Shown here: positions 26,529-35,679 of the stretch, in pieces
Position numbering within the stretch: the stretch's first letter is position 1
Layout of the letters: each line of letters opens with the position of its first letter
Assembly: GCF_002968335.2 (NCBI RefSeq)
Contig: NZ_CP134398.1
Coordinates: 3,472,001-3,536,000, forward strand
Direction of reading: 5' to 3'
DNA from: Mycobacterium sp. ITM-2016-00316
GTDB taxonomy: Bacteria; Actinomycetota; Actinomycetes; Mycobacteriales; Mycobacteriaceae
DNA length: 64,000 nt
Made by a program: the position numbers and the translations under genes
The notes under the pieces: model-generated
Told to the model about the DNA's origin: nothing
Seen by the model: the letters and a program-made list of their open reading frames with translations, nothing else
Databases searched by the model: none

Positions 26529-27373
26529 CTCCGCACGCCGTCCTGCGCGGCGACGAAGTCCCGGAACGATCGCGGTTTCCGCCCCGTGAGCTTCTCGACG
26601 GTGTCCGCGACGGCGGACTCCGCACCGGCACGCACCCGCGCGTCCAGATTGGCGAGCATTGCCGCGAATTCGGGGGCATATCCGGCGTCCACCAGAACAC
26701 GAATGTGCTGATCGGTGCTCACAGCGTGATGCCGCACGGGCCGACCGGTGACGGCCGCGAGGATCGTGGCGGCGGCGTCGTAGCTCAGCGCTTCGGGGCC
26801 GGTAAGCCGGTGCTCGGCATTGTGCGCGCGCGGCGCCGCCAGCAGATGTGCGGCGACGTTGCCGATGTCGCGGGCATCGATGAAGGGCAGGCGGCCGGCT
26901 CCCGCGGACGTGTAGAACTCGCCGCCGTCACGGATCGCATCGGCTATGGGATGCTGCCCGACGAAGTTCTGCATGAACCATGACGGCCGCAGAATCTCCC
27001 ACTCGGGCAACCCATCCCGGGCCGCGGCGACAACCTCGCCGAGACCGGGATCGCCCGCTTCCACAGCCGATGAGCTCAGCACGACCACGCGCCGGACGCC
27101 ACCTATGCGCGCGCGCTCCAGAAACGGACCGACGATGTTGATCGGATCGGCCACCCCGACAGGGGCCACCAGGTAGATACGTTCGACGCCGTCCAGCGCG
27201 GCACGGTGGGTCGCGGGGTCCGACCAGTCGAAGCGCACGTGCTCGAAGTCCGTCGGCGCTGCCGCGGCGCGTGTTGCGGTGCGCACGGAAAGCTCGCGCT
27301 CGCCGCGCAACCCGTCGATCACTGCCGAACCGGTACTACCGGTCGCGCCGAGCACCAATACCGTGCCCGTCAC
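26525..27373 (-). CDS. NmrA-like NAD(P)-binding protein
   Basis: 282-aa atypical short-chain-dehydrogenase fold: nucleotide motif VLGATGSTGSAV near residue 7, then YLVAPVGVADP, VVVLSSSAVEAGD, LRPSWFMQNF and INARDIGNVAAHLL-type segment (here FIDARDIGNVAAHLL). Such proteins act as redox sensors or NAD(P)H-dependent reductases. It lacks the YxxxK catalytic pair of classical SDRs. Coupled by 4-base overlaps to the SnoaL-like gene before it and the TetR gene after it. Confidence 0.85.
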   Translation of the reverse strand: MTGTVLVLGATGSTGSAVIDGLRGERELSVRTATRAAAAPTDFEHVRFDWSDPATHRAALDGVERIYLVAPVGVADPINIVGPFLERARIGGVRRVVVLSSSAVEAGDPGLGEVVAAARDGLPEWEILRPSWFMQNFVGQHPIADAIRDGGEFYTSAGAGRLPFIDARDIGNVAAHLLAAPRAHNAEHRLTGPEALSYDAAATILAAVTGRPVRHHAVSTDQHIRVLVDAGYAPEFAAMLANLDARVRAGAESAVADTVEKLTGRKPRSFRDFVAAQDGVRR

Positions 27374-27837
27374 GAGTGTCGACCACGATTGAAAGCGGAC
27401 ACTGCCTCATCCAGGCCACCCATCGCTGCCGCCGCGGCGAGCGGGTTCCAGTAGTCGCGGTAGACGGTGATGCCCTGCTCCCCCACGGTGACGACGGCGA
27501 CGTAGTCGATGTCGTAGGGACTCCCGGTCGTCCTGGCGATACCGGACACCCCCCACTCCACGATGATCGTGTCGGGGTCGCCGGTGTCGTGCCGGGTCTG
27601 GTGGCGGATGCCGCGGATATCGATGTTGTCGGGAAAGCCGGCGAGATATGCGCGCACGGCGTCCTTTCCGGACACCACGGGCCAGCCCGGTGGCGCGAAC
27701 GGAAACTCCATCGAGCCCGTGGGCGCCCACTCGTCGGCGAAAGCCACCATGTCATGTGCGAGCAGCGCGGCCGTCAACCGGTCGAACGCGCGATGCGCGC
27801 GCTGCCTGCGGTCATCCGCCGTCTTCTGGTCTGTCAT
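27370..27837 (-). CDS. SnoaL/NTF2-like protein
   Basis: 155-aa protein of the SnoaL-like (NTF2) fold: AFDRLTAALLAHDMVAFADEWAPTGSMEFPFAPPGWP (in parts), GKDAVRAYLAGF, and VAVVTVGEQGITVYRDYWNPLA. The fold serves as polyketide cyclase, isomerase or ligand-binding module; no catalytic assignment is possible. First gene of the TetR-controlled operon; ATG 27837 follows GAGAGGG. The operator lies 14 bases upstream. Confidence 0.85.
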   Translation of the reverse strand: MTDQKTADDRRQRAHRAFDRLTAALLAHDMVAFADEWAPTGSMEFPFAPPGWPVVSGKDAVRAYLAGFPDNIDIRGIRHQTRHDTGDPDTIIVEWGVSGIARTTGSPYDIDYVAVVTVGEQGITVYRDYWNPLAAAAAMGGLDEAVSAFNRGRHS

Positions 27838-27850
27838 GAAACCCTCTCCA

Positions 27851-27869
27851 ATACGGAACAGTTCCGTAT
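27851..27869. promoter_or_regulatory. Perfect 19-bp TetR-type operator
   Basis: ATACGGAACAGTTCCGTAT is a perfect palindrome (9+1+9) 14 bases upstream of the first gene of the SnoaL/NmrA/TetR operon. On the minus strand a -10-like TAAGAT ends at its edge, so bound repressor would block transcription start. The regulator is encoded by the operon itself. Confidence 0.8.
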
Positions 27870-27940
27870 CTTATCTAGGGAACAGTGCAGACGGCCGATG
27901 TATTTCAGCTCGACTATTCGCTGATGTGCCGCCGTCGACG

Positions 27941-29158
27941 TCAGCGCGCTCGGCTACGCCTGGCCACCTGCCACAGCACCAGTCCGGCCTGCAGTCCGAA
28001 GGCGACCGAAATCATCGAGATCAAGGTGGCCGGCAGCGCCGAATCACCATCGGCACCGAACAATTCGGTAACACCGATCAGACCCATCGATCCGGGTACC
28101 AATAGCCAGAACCCCGGCAGGATCATGGTGATGGCCGGCGGGGCGCTGCGCCGGCGCGATACCGCCAGCGCCACCAGCGTCAGCGTCAGCCCACCGCAGA
28201 ATCCGCTGGCGTAGCTGCCCAGCACCAGATCGCCGAGGTATTGAGCCGTGTACGCGGTGTAGGTGATGAGCACCAGCCACGGCAGAAACGACACCGGCGG
28301 CGCCAGGAAGAGCATCACTCCCAGCCCGTACACGAAGACACCGAGCCACGGTGCCCACGGACCGATGTGGTTGACCGCCTCCGAGCTGAGTTGATCCTCA
28401 CGCATGCCGAGGAGCTGGGTGGCGATCAGGATGCCGAAGGCAAGCTGGATGATCTGCACGAAACCGGCGATCAGGCGGCTGGTTCCAGCGATGACATCGC
28501 GGGAGGTCAGTTCGATGACGGCCAGGGTGATCGCCGCGCCGGGCAGGAAGACTGCCAGTGGCGGTATGAGCGCACGCAGGCCGACATGATCGAGGTCCAG
28601 CCGCAATGCCGCCACGATGCAGATCGAGGCGACCGCGAACGCACTGATCGCGGGCACCAGCTGGGCAAGCGCCGGGACGCGCTGACTCGCGACCAGGAAC
28701 CCGCCGACCATCGCCCCCAGCAGCAGGGCGGCCAACACGTTCAACAGCGTCGGCTCCAACACGAGGGACAGTCCGGCGCTTTGGATGCCGTAGCCGATCA
28801 CCGTGACCCAGGCGGGGTAACGGCGGGCAACACCCTGGATCTCGTCGAGTCTGGTTTCACCCTCCCGCGCCGAGATCCGCCCGGCCATCGCCGAGGACAC
28901 CAGCCGCGCGAGCGGAAATATCTGGTCGAAGCGCAGGTCGCCCTCCACGCGCTCGCCACGCACCACGGTGCCCCCTGCGGTGGCCGGCCCCACCACCTGC
29001 ACGTGGTTCGGCAGGGCTATGCCGTCGTTTCGGACGCCGTAGTGCGCCGCGGTCCGGTCCAGCATCTGCCGCACCAGGGTCACCGGGTAGTTGGCCGCGC
29101 ACATGGCGGCACCGAGGCGTGCCAGAAACCGGATCTGCTGATCGCTGGTGTCGGTCAT
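27941..29158 (-). CDS. Threonine/serine exporter family (ThrE-like) protein
   Basis: 405-aa membrane protein. The N-terminal cytosolic part (AMCAANYPVTLVRQMLDRTAAHYGV, LARLVSSAMAGRISAREGETRLDEI) is a DUF1212-like ThrE module, followed by about ten hydrophobic helices covering the DUF1212 and DUF3815 modules. ThrE exports threonine in Corynebacterium; the substrate here is inferred only. It is 30 bases downstream of polA on the same strand? In fact it lies after polA in transcription order, so it could be partly co-transcribed with it. Confidence 0.87.
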   Translation of the reverse strand: MTDTSDQQIRFLARLGAAMCAANYPVTLVRQMLDRTAAHYGVRNDGIALPNHVQVVGPATAGGTVVRGERVEGDLRFDQIFPLARLVSSAMAGRISAREGETRLDEIQGVARRYPAWVTVIGYGIQSAGLSLVLEPTLLNVLAALLLGAMVGGFLVASQRVPALAQLVPAISAFAVASICIVAALRLDLDHVGLRALIPPLAVFLPGAAITLAVIELTSRDVIAGTSRLIAGFVQIIQLAFGILIATQLLGMREDQLSSEAVNHIGPWAPWLGVFVYGLGVMLFLAPPVSFLPWLVLITYTAYTAQYLGDLVLGSYASGFCGGLTLTLVALAVSRRRSAPPAITMILPGFWLLVPGSMGLIGVTELFGADGDSALPATLISMISVAFGLQAGLVLWQVARRSRAR

Positions 29159-29188
29159 CAGGCCTGTGCGCCCGGATCGTGCGCGACG

Positions 29189-31918
29189 CTAGTGCGCCGC
29201 GGCGTCCCAGCTGCGTCCGTAGCCGACCGACACCTCCAGCGGCACATCGAGCGGGTAGGCGTTGCCCATGTGCTCGCGTACCAGGGCTTCGAGGGTGTCG
29301 CGCTCCCCCTCGGCCACCTCGAACAGCAGTTCGTCGTGCACCTGCAGCAGCATGCGTGACTGCAGGCCGGCGGCCTTGATCGCCTCGTCGACGTTGATCA
29401 TCGCGACCTTGATGATGTCGGCGGCACTGCCCTGGATGGGGGCATTGAGCGCCGCGCGTTCGGCGGCCTCACGGACATTGCGGTTGCTGCTGTCCAGCTC
29501 GGGCAGATAGCGGCGGCGACCGAGAACCGTTGAGGTGTAACCGTCCTTGCGGGCCTGGTCGACCACATCGCGCAGGTAGTCGCGGATGCCGCCGAAACGG
29601 TCGAAGTACTGCTCCATCTGATTCTTGGCCTCTTCGGTGCTGATCTTCAGCTGAGCCGACAGCCCGTAGGCACTCAAGCCGTAGGCCAAGCCGTAGGACA
29701 TCGCCTTCACCCGGCGACGCAGTTCGGCGTCGACCCCGTCGATGGGCACACCGAACGCCCGCGACGCCACGAACGAGTGCAGGTCCTCGCCGGTGTTGAA
29801 GGCCTCGATGAGGCCCTCGTCGCGGGACAGGTGCGCCATGATGCGCATCTCGATCTGGCTGTAGTCCGCGGTCATCAATTCGGCGTAACCCGCACCCACT
29901 ACAAACCCATCGCGGATGCGCCGGCCTGCCTCGGTGCGGATCGGGATGTTCTGCAGGTTGGGCTCGGTCGACGACAGCCGCCCGGTGGCGGCGATGGTCT
30001 GGTTGAAGGTGGTGTGGATACGGCCGTCGGAGGCCACCGAGTTCAGCAGACCGTCAACGGTGACCTTGAGCCGGGTGGCATCCCGATGTGCCAGCAGATG
30101 CTGCAGGAACGGGTGCCCGGTCTTGTCGAAAAGGCCCTGCAGCGCATCGGCATCGGTGGTGTACCCGGTCTTGGTCTTCTTGGTTTTCGGCATCTCCAAC
30201 TCGTCGAAGAGCACCACCTGGAGCTGCTTGGGCGAGCCGAGATTGATCTGCTTGCCGATGACCCCGTAGGCGGCCTCGGCGGCATCGCGGATCAGATCCC
30301 CGAATTCGCTCTGCAGCTCCTTCAGGAACGCCACATCGACTGCGATGCCCGTGCTTTCGAGCTCGGCGAGCACCCGCTGCACCGGAAGTTCCATCCGGCC
30401 CAGCAGCGAGGACGAGTCGATGCGGGCCAGCTCCTCGTCTAGCGCGTCAGCGAGATCCATGACCGCTCCGGCCCGCAGCAACACCGCCTGCACGGCCTGC
30501 TCATCTACGCCGTCGTTGTCATCCAACAGTGAAAGCTGCTGCTGCTCAGGGTTATCCGCCCTCAGCTCACGCTTGAGGTAACGCAGCGACAGGTCGTCGA
30601 GGGCGAAGCTGCGCTGCCCCGGCCGCACCAGGTAGGCCGCCAGCGCGGTGTCCGACGTGACCCCGGCGAGCTTCCAGCCGCGGCCCTCCAGATCGTGCAT
30701 GGCCAGTTTGGCTTCGTGCAGGGCCTTGGGCGGGCCGGGATCGGCCAGCCAGGACGCCAGCGCGGCCTCGTCGTCGGGCTGCAGGGTCGCGGTGTCGATG
30801 TACCGGCCGTCGCCGTCGTTGGCCACGATGGCCAGTGCCGTCGCGTCGCCGTCGAAGGCCAGGTGGGTGCCGACGACCGCGACGCCGAACCGGTTACCCA
30901 GGCTGTGTTCGGACAGCCACGCCGCGAGTTCGCCGGGTTGCAGCGCGCCGCCGCGCACATCGAAACCCTGATCCACCTCCGGGTCGGCCGAGGCCAGGGT
31001 GTCGAACAGCCGGTCGCGCAGCACCCGGAACTCAAGGTCGTCGAACAGCCGGTGGATGTGGTCCCGGTCCCACGGCAGCATGCGCAGCGTGTCGGGAGTC
31101 TGCGGCAGCGGCACATTCTTCACCAACTCGGTGAGCTCACGGTTGAGCACCACCGACGACAGGTTGGCGCGCAACGCATCCCCGACCTTGCCCTTGACGG
31201 TGTCGACGTTGTCGACCAGAGCCTGCAGCGAGCCGTGCTCGACGATCCACTTGGTCGCGGTCTTCTCCCCCACGCCCGGGATGCCCGGCAGGTTGTCGCT
31301 CGGGTCGCCGCGCAGCGCGGCGAAATCCGGGTACTGCTCCGGCGTGAGGCCGTACTTGGCCTGCACGGCATCCGGGGTGAAGCGGGTCAGCTCGCTGACT
31401 CCCTTGACCGGGTACAGCACGGTGACATCGCTGCTGACCAACTGCAGCGAATCCCGGTCACCGCTCACCACCAGCACCCGGTAGCCGCCGGCCTCGGCCT
31501 GGGTCGCGAGCGTGGCGATGATGTCATCGGCCTCGAAACCCTGCTCGGCGAGCACCGTGATGCCGAGCGCACCCAGCACCTCCTTGGTGATGTCGATCTG
31601 GCCGCGGAACTCATCCGGGGTGGCCGACCGGCCCTCCTTGTATTCGGGGTATTTCTCCTTGCGGAAGGTCTGCCGGGACACGTCGAAGGCGGCCGCGATG
31701 TGACTGGGCTGCTCGTCGCGCAACAGGTTGATCAGCATGGCGGTGAACCCGTACACGGCGTTGGTGGTCAGACCGCCCTGGGTCTTGAAGTTCTCCGCGG
31801 GGAGCGCGTAGAACGCGCGGAAGGCCAGCGAATTGCCATCCAGCAGCATCAACGTGGGTTTCTCGTCAGTGCCGGGCTTCTTCTCGGATGCCTCGGCGGC
31901 AGTCTTGGCGGGGCTCAC
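29189..31918 (-). CDS. polA: DNA polymerase I
   Basis: 909 aa from GTG 31918 (start of SPAKTAAEASEKKPG, as in mycobacteria). N-terminal 5'-3' exonuclease domain: LLDGNSLAFRAFYAL, FDVSRQTFR, SGDRDSLQLVS, GVGEKTATKWI. The middle domain lacks proofreading carboxylates, as known for mycobacterial PolA. Polymerase motifs: A in ADYSQIEMRIMAHLS, B in RRRVKAMSYGLAYGLSAYG, C in LLQVHDELLFEV. The C-terminal GYGRSWDAAAH is identical in type to M. tuberculosis. Confidence 0.98.
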   Translation of the reverse strand: MSPAKTAAEASEKKPGTDEKPTLMLLDGNSLAFRAFYALPAENFKTQGGLTTNAVYGFTAMLINLLRDEQPSHIAAAFDVSRQTFRKEKYPEYKEGRSATPDEFRGQIDITKEVLGALGITVLAEQGFEADDIIATLATQAEAGGYRVLVVSGDRDSLQLVSSDVTVLYPVKGVSELTRFTPDAVQAKYGLTPEQYPDFAALRGDPSDNLPGIPGVGEKTATKWIVEHGSLQALVDNVDTVKGKVGDALRANLSSVVLNRELTELVKNVPLPQTPDTLRMLPWDRDHIHRLFDDLEFRVLRDRLFDTLASADPEVDQGFDVRGGALQPGELAAWLSEHSLGNRFGVAVVGTHLAFDGDATALAIVANDGDGRYIDTATLQPDDEAALASWLADPGPPKALHEAKLAMHDLEGRGWKLAGVTSDTALAAYLVRPGQRSFALDDLSLRYLKRELRADNPEQQQLSLLDDNDGVDEQAVQAVLLRAGAVMDLADALDEELARIDSSSLLGRMELPVQRVLAELESTGIAVDVAFLKELQSEFGDLIRDAAEAAYGVIGKQINLGSPKQLQVVLFDELEMPKTKKTKTGYTTDADALQGLFDKTGHPFLQHLLAHRDATRLKVTVDGLLNSVASDGRIHTTFNQTIAATGRLSSTEPNLQNIPIRTEAGRRIRDGFVVGAGYAELMTADYSQIEMRIMAHLSRDEGLIEAFNTGEDLHSFVASRAFGVPIDGVDAELRRRVKAMSYGLAYGLSAYGLSAQLKISTEEAKNQMEQYFDRFGGIRDYLRDVVDQARKDGYTSTVLGRRRYLPELDSSNRNVREAAERAALNAPIQGSAADIIKVAMINVDEAIKAAGLQSRMLLQVHDELLFEVAEGERDTLEALVREHMGNAYPLDVPLEVSVGYGRSWDAAAH

Positions 31919-32115
31919 GCACCCAACTCTAGGCACCCACCCCGACAGGCGGGCGACGCTGTCGGGGTGTTCATCCCGCCTGCCGTCCAGTCATCTGGTC
32001 CGAGTGAGTGTCTCCTCGTGTGCGCGATCGCCGAAGAATGGGGCCCGCGGGCCGATACTCGATTCGCGCCGCGCGGCCAAACTGCAACACGTTTCAGTTT
32101 TGCCCTCGCAATGGG

Positions 32116-32128
32116 TAGTCTGACCCCC
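32116..32128 (+). promoter_or_regulatory. Leaderless promoter -10 box for the OB-fold protein gene
   Basis: TAGTCT at 32116-32121 fits TANNNT and is followed by 7 bases to the GTG at 32129. No Shine-Dalgarno sequence is present, so a leaderless transcript beginning on the G of GTG is likely. Confidence 0.65.
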
Positions 32129-32566
32129 GTGCCAGCAGCAACCACACAGCCCGCGTTCGAAGGGTGGTTCGCCACCGATGACGACGGCGACACCCATCTG
32201 ATCGGCGGCAAGTGCACCGCGTGTGCCACCTATGTCTTCCCGCCCCGGGAAACCAACTGCCCCAACCCGGCCTGTGACAGCGACACCCTCGCATTGGTCC
32301 CCCTGTCGCGGCGCGGCACCGTGTGGAGCTACACCGAAAACCGCTACGCCCCACCCCCGCCCTATCCCTCACCGGACCCCTTCGAACCGTTCGCCGTGGC
32401 CGCGGTCGCACTCGAAGAAGAGGGCCTCATCGTGCTCGGCAAAGTCGTCGAAGGCACCCTGGCCGCCGACCTGACCGTCGGCATGGAAATGGAACTGACC
32501 ACCATGGCCCTCTACACCGACGACGACGGTGTCACCCGCACCACCCACGCCTGGAGGATCCCCTGA
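32129..32566 (+). CDS. Zn-ribbon/OB-fold acyl-CoA-associated protein (Rv1628c-like)
   Basis: 145-aa protein: a zinc ribbon (GGKCTACATYVFPPRETNCPNPACD, cysteines paired) followed by an OB-fold (RRGTVWSYTENRYAPPPPYP, in parts, and EEEGLIVLGKVVEG). These proteins pair with thiolases and form heteromeric complexes in sterol side-chain degradation (for example the ChsH/Ltp2 type). Its stop overlaps the thiolase ATG (TGATG). GTG 32129 is chosen because of the -10 box; ATG 32111 is in frame but lies on the promoter. Confidence 0.9.
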   Translation: MPAATTQPAFEGWFATDDDGDTHLIGGKCTACATYVFPPRETNCPNPACDSDTLALVPLSRRGTVWSYTENRYAPPPPYPSPDPFEPFAVAAVALEEEGLIVLGKVVEGTLAADLTVGMEMELTTMALYTDDDGVTRTTHAWRIP

Positions 32567-33765
32567 TGTCGCCGGAACCCGTTTACATTCTCGGCGCCGG
32601 GATGCACCCCTGGGGCAAATGGGGCCGCGACTTCACCGAATACGGCGTCGTCGCCGCCCGCGCCGCCCTGGCCGAAGCCGGCCTGCACTGGCGCCAAATC
32701 CAACTCGTCGCCGGCGCCGACACCATCCGCAACGGCTACCCCGGCTTCGTCGCCGGAGCCACCTTCGCCCAAAAACTCGGCTGGAACGGCGTACCCGTCA
32801 CCTCCAGCTACGCCGCCTGCGCCTCCGGCAGCCAAGCCCTCCAAAGCGCACGCGCCCAAATCCTGGCCGGATTCTGCGACGTCGCCCTCGTCATCGGCGC
32901 CGACACCACCCCCAAAGGCTTCTTCGCCCCCGTCGGCGGAGAACGCAAAAACGACCCCGACTGGCAACGCTTCCACCTCATCGGCGCCACCAACACCGTC
33001 TACTTCGCCCTCCTGGCACGCCGCCGCATGGACCTCTACGGCGCCACCGTCGACGACTTCGCCCACGTCAAAGTCAAAAACGCCCGCCACGGCCTGTCCA
33101 ACCCCAACGCCCGCTACCGCAAAGAAGCCACCGTCGAAGACGTCCTGGCCTCCCCCGTGGTCTCCGACCCACTACGACTGCTCGACATCTGCGCCACCTC
33201 CGACGGCGCCGCCGCCCTCATCGTCGCCTCCAAAGCCTTCGCCGAAAAGCACCTCGGCAGCGTCGCCGGGGTCCCCTCGGTGCGCGCGGTCAGCCTGCAA
33301 TCACCGCAATACCCCCAACACCTACCCGAACTGCCCGATATCGCCACCGACTCCACCGCCGTCATCCCCGGACCCGAACGCGTCTTCAAAGACCAGATCC
33401 TCGACGCCGCCTACGCCGAAGCCGGCATCGGACCCGAAGACCTGTCCCTGGCCGAGGTCTACGACCTGTCCACCGCCCTGGAACTCGACTGGTACGAACA
33501 CCTCGGACTATGCGCCAAAGGCGAAGCCGAACAGCTGCTGCGCTCCGGTGCCACCACCATCGGCGGCCGCATCCCGGTCAACGCCTCCGGCGGACTCGCC
33601 AGCTTCGGCGAAGCCATCCCCGCCCAAGCCATCGCCCAAGTATGCGAACTGTCCTGGCAACTCAAAGGCCAAGCCACCGGCCGCCAAGTCGAAAACGCCA
33701 CCGTCGGCGTCACCGCCAACCAAGGCCTCTTCGGCCACGGCTCCTCAGTCATCGTCGCCCGGTAG
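32566..33765 (+). CDS. Thiolase-family lipid-transfer protein (Rv1627c-like)
   Basis: 399-aa thiolase-fold protein, start MSPEPVYILGAGMHPWGKW. It has the catalytic-region cysteine in SYAACASGSQALQSA (active-site loop), NARYRKEATVEDVLASPVVSDPLRLLDICATSDGAAALIV (in parts) and the C-terminal HGSSVIV segment. The final Cys/His arrangement of degradative thiolases is altered, as in sterol-carrier-protein-X/Ltp types. With the OB-fold neighbour it probably forms a complex that cleaves or transfers acyl/aldol intermediates; the substrate is inferred. Confidence 0.9.
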   Translation: MSPEPVYILGAGMHPWGKWGRDFTEYGVVAARAALAEAGLHWRQIQLVAGADTIRNGYPGFVAGATFAQKLGWNGVPVTSSYAACASGSQALQSARAQILAGFCDVALVIGADTTPKGFFAPVGGERKNDPDWQRFHLIGATNTVYFALLARRRMDLYGATVDDFAHVKVKNARHGLSNPNARYRKEATVEDVLASPVVSDPLRLLDICATSDGAAALIVASKAFAEKHLGSVAGVPSVRAVSLQSPQYPQHLPELPDIATDSTAVIPGPERVFKDQILDAAYAEAGIGPEDLSLAEVYDLSTALELDWYEHLGLCAKGEAEQLLRSGATTIGGRIPVNASGGLASFGEAIPAQAIAQVCELSWQLKGQATGRQVENATVGVTANQGLFGHGSSVIVAR

Positions 33766-33791
33766 CGCGGACCTTTCGGTTCAATGGGCCG

Positions 33792-34019
33792 ATGACAGAG
33801 GTCGTCTCGGTGCGGGTCAAGCCCGGCAGCAAGAAGGGCCCGTTGGTCGAGGCGGGACCGGACGGCGCGTTGACGATCTACGTACGCGAGCGGGCGGTCG
33901 AGGGCAAGGCCAACGACGCGGTCGTCGCCCTGCTCGCCAAGCATCTAGGCGTGCCGCGCAGTCGCGTCGAGTTGGCGTCGGGGGCGACGTCGCGGATGAA
34001 GCGCTTCCGCATCTCGTGA
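33792..34019 (+). CDS. DUF167/YggU family protein
   Basis: 75-aa protein of the DUF167 (UPF0235) family: VSVRVKPGSKKGPLVE, LTIYVRERAVEGKANDAVVALLAKHLGVPRSRVELASGAT (in parts). A small alpha/beta fold of unknown role. It lies 26 bases after the thiolase on the same strand, so is probably read through from that operon. It converges on livF, with a gap of 78 bases. Confidence 0.9.
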   Translation: MTEVVSVRVKPGSKKGPLVEAGPDGALTIYVRERAVEGKANDAVVALLAKHLGVPRSRVELASGATSRMKRFRIS

Positions 34020-34097
34020 AGTGATCGTGCGTGAACTCCTTCTGGGCGACGGCGTGTCGGGGAGCAGACACGCACGCTCGCGGGCAGGGCGGCCCGG

Positions 34098-34847
34098 TCA
34101 GGCCACGCCGAGGTAGGCGGCCCGAATGCTGTCGTCCTTGAGCAGGTCGGCTGCCACGCCGGTGCGGGTGACTTCGCCGGTCTCCAGGATGTAGGCCCGG
34201 TCGGATCTGCTGAGTGCCTGCTGCGCGTTCTGTTCCACCAGCAGCACCGTGGTGCCCTGGCTGTTGATCTCGGAGATGATGCGGAAGATCTGCGATATCA
34301 CCATCGGCGCAAGACCCATCGAGGGTTCATCGAGCAGCAGCACCTTCGGCCGCGCCATCAGGGCGCGGCCGATGGCCAGCATCTGCTGCTCGCCACCGGA
34401 CAAGGTGCCACCGACCTGGTTGCGGCGCTCGGCCAGCCTCGGGAAGGTGGTGAGCACCCAGTCGAGCTTCTCGTCATGCTCGGACTTCGACGGGAATTTC
34501 CTTCCATAGCAACCCATTTCGAGGTTCTCGATGATGGTCATGCCGGGAAAGACGCCGCGCCCCTCGGGAGCCTGGATCAGTCCGTCGGATACCCGCCGAT
34601 GCGCCTTGACCTTGCCGATGTCCTTGCCGTCGAACCATACCGAACCCGACGTGAGCGGCAGCAGTCCCGAGATGGCCCGCATCATGGTGGTCTTGCCGGC
34701 GCCGTTGGAGCCCAGCAGAGTGACCAGCTCACCTTCGTGAACCACCAGCGAAACACCATGCAGTGCGCGGATTCTGCCGTAGTGCACGACGATGTCACGC
34801 ACCTCCAACAGGACCGGACGCTCGGCGGCCTCAGGCGAGTTCGTCAT
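34098..34847 (-). CDS. livF: Branched-chain amino-acid ABC transporter, ATP-binding protein LivF
   Basis: 249-aa ATPase. Walker A GSNGAGKTT, ABC signature LSGGEQQMLAIGRAL, Walker B VLLLDEPSMGL, and the LivF-type ending with TGEVTRTGVAADLLKDDSIRAAYLG. It energises uptake of branched-chain or related amino acids with LivG and the two permeases. The start overlaps the livG stop by 17 bases. Last gene of the transporter operon. Confidence 0.95.
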   Translation of the reverse strand: MTNSPEAAERPVLLEVRDIVVHYGRIRALHGVSLVVHEGELVTLLGSNGAGKTTMMRAISGLLPLTSGSVWFDGKDIGKVKAHRRVSDGLIQAPEGRGVFPGMTIIENLEMGCYGRKFPSKSEHDEKLDWVLTTFPRLAERRNQVGGTLSGGEQQMLAIGRALMARPKVLLLDEPSMGLAPMVISQIFRIISEINSQGTTVLLVEQNAQQALSRSDRAYILETGEVTRTGVAADLLKDDSIRAAYLGVA

Positions 34848-35679
34848 CGGGGACCCCCAGATAGGCGGCGATGACCTTGGGGTCCTCGCGGATTTCGGCA
34901 GGCAGACCGTCGGCGATCTTGCGACCGAACTCCAGTACCACGATCCGGTCGGTCACCCCCATCACCAGGCGCATGTCGTGTTCGATGAGCAGCACCGTGT
35001 AACCGTCATCGCGGATCTTGCGGATCAGGTCGATCAGCGCCGACTTCTCGCTCGGGTTGAATCCGGCCGCGGGCTCGTCCAGGCACAGCAGCTTGGGTTC
35101 GGTGGCCAGCGCCCGCGCGATCTCCAGGCGGCGCTGGTCACCATAGGGCAGGTTCTTGGCCTTCTCCTCGCCACGGTGGGCGATACCGACGAAATGCAGT
35201 AACGCAGCTGACCTCTCGATGGCCGACTTCTCTTCACGACGATGCCGCGATGACCGGAACAGCGCGCCCGGCACCGAGGTGTGATGCCGCGCATCGGTGC
35301 CCACCATGACGTTCTCCAAGGCGGTCATCTCACCGAACAGTCGGATGTTCTGGAAGGTGCGGGCAATCCCCAGCCGGGTGATCTGATGTCGTTTGATGCG
35401 CCCGATCGGTGATCCGTCGAACGTGACGGAACCCGAACTGGGCCGGTACACACCGGTGATCGCGTTGAAGCAGGTGGTCTTGCCGGCCCCGTTGGGCCCG
35501 ATCAGCCCGAGGATCTCCCCGCGCTTGATGTTGAACGACACCGCATCCAGGGCCGTCAGACCGCCGAACTGGACAGTGAGATCGTTGGTCTGCAGCAGGA
35601 CTTCGCCCTCATCGGCCTTGATCTCGCGGTGCACACTGGCGATCTCGGCGACATTCTCGAAACTCTCGGCGTCGGTCAT
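34831..35679 (-). CDS. livG: Branched-chain amino-acid ABC transporter, ATP-binding protein LivG
   Basis: 282-aa ATPase. Walker A GPNGAGKTTCFNAITG, signature NLPYGDQRRLEIARALA, Walker B LLCLDEPAAG, then FNPSEKSALIDLIRKIRDDG, typical for LivG. An N-terminal extension of about 25 residues precedes the ABC core. Overlaps both neighbours; part of the livJ-H-M-G-F operon. Confidence 0.95.
   Translation of the reverse strand: MTDAESFENVAEIASVHREIKADEGEVLLQTNDLTVQFGGLTALDAVSFNIKRGEILGLIGPNGAGKTTCFNAITGVYRPSSGSVTFDGSPIGRIKRHQITRLGIARTFQNIRLFGEMTALENVMVGTDARHHTSVPGALFRSSRHRREEKSAIERSAALLHFVGIAHRGEEKAKNLPYGDQRRLEIARALATEPKLLCLDEPAAGFNPSEKSALIDLIRKIRDDGYTVLLIEHDMRLVMGVTDRIVVLEFGRKIADGLPAEIREDPKVIAAYLGVPDDELA

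Noticed and set aside
32529..34019. 496-codon plus-strand open frame over the thiolase
   Set aside because: Arg/Pro-rich out-of-frame shadow of the thiolase; only its last 75 codons coincide with the genuine DUF167 gene.
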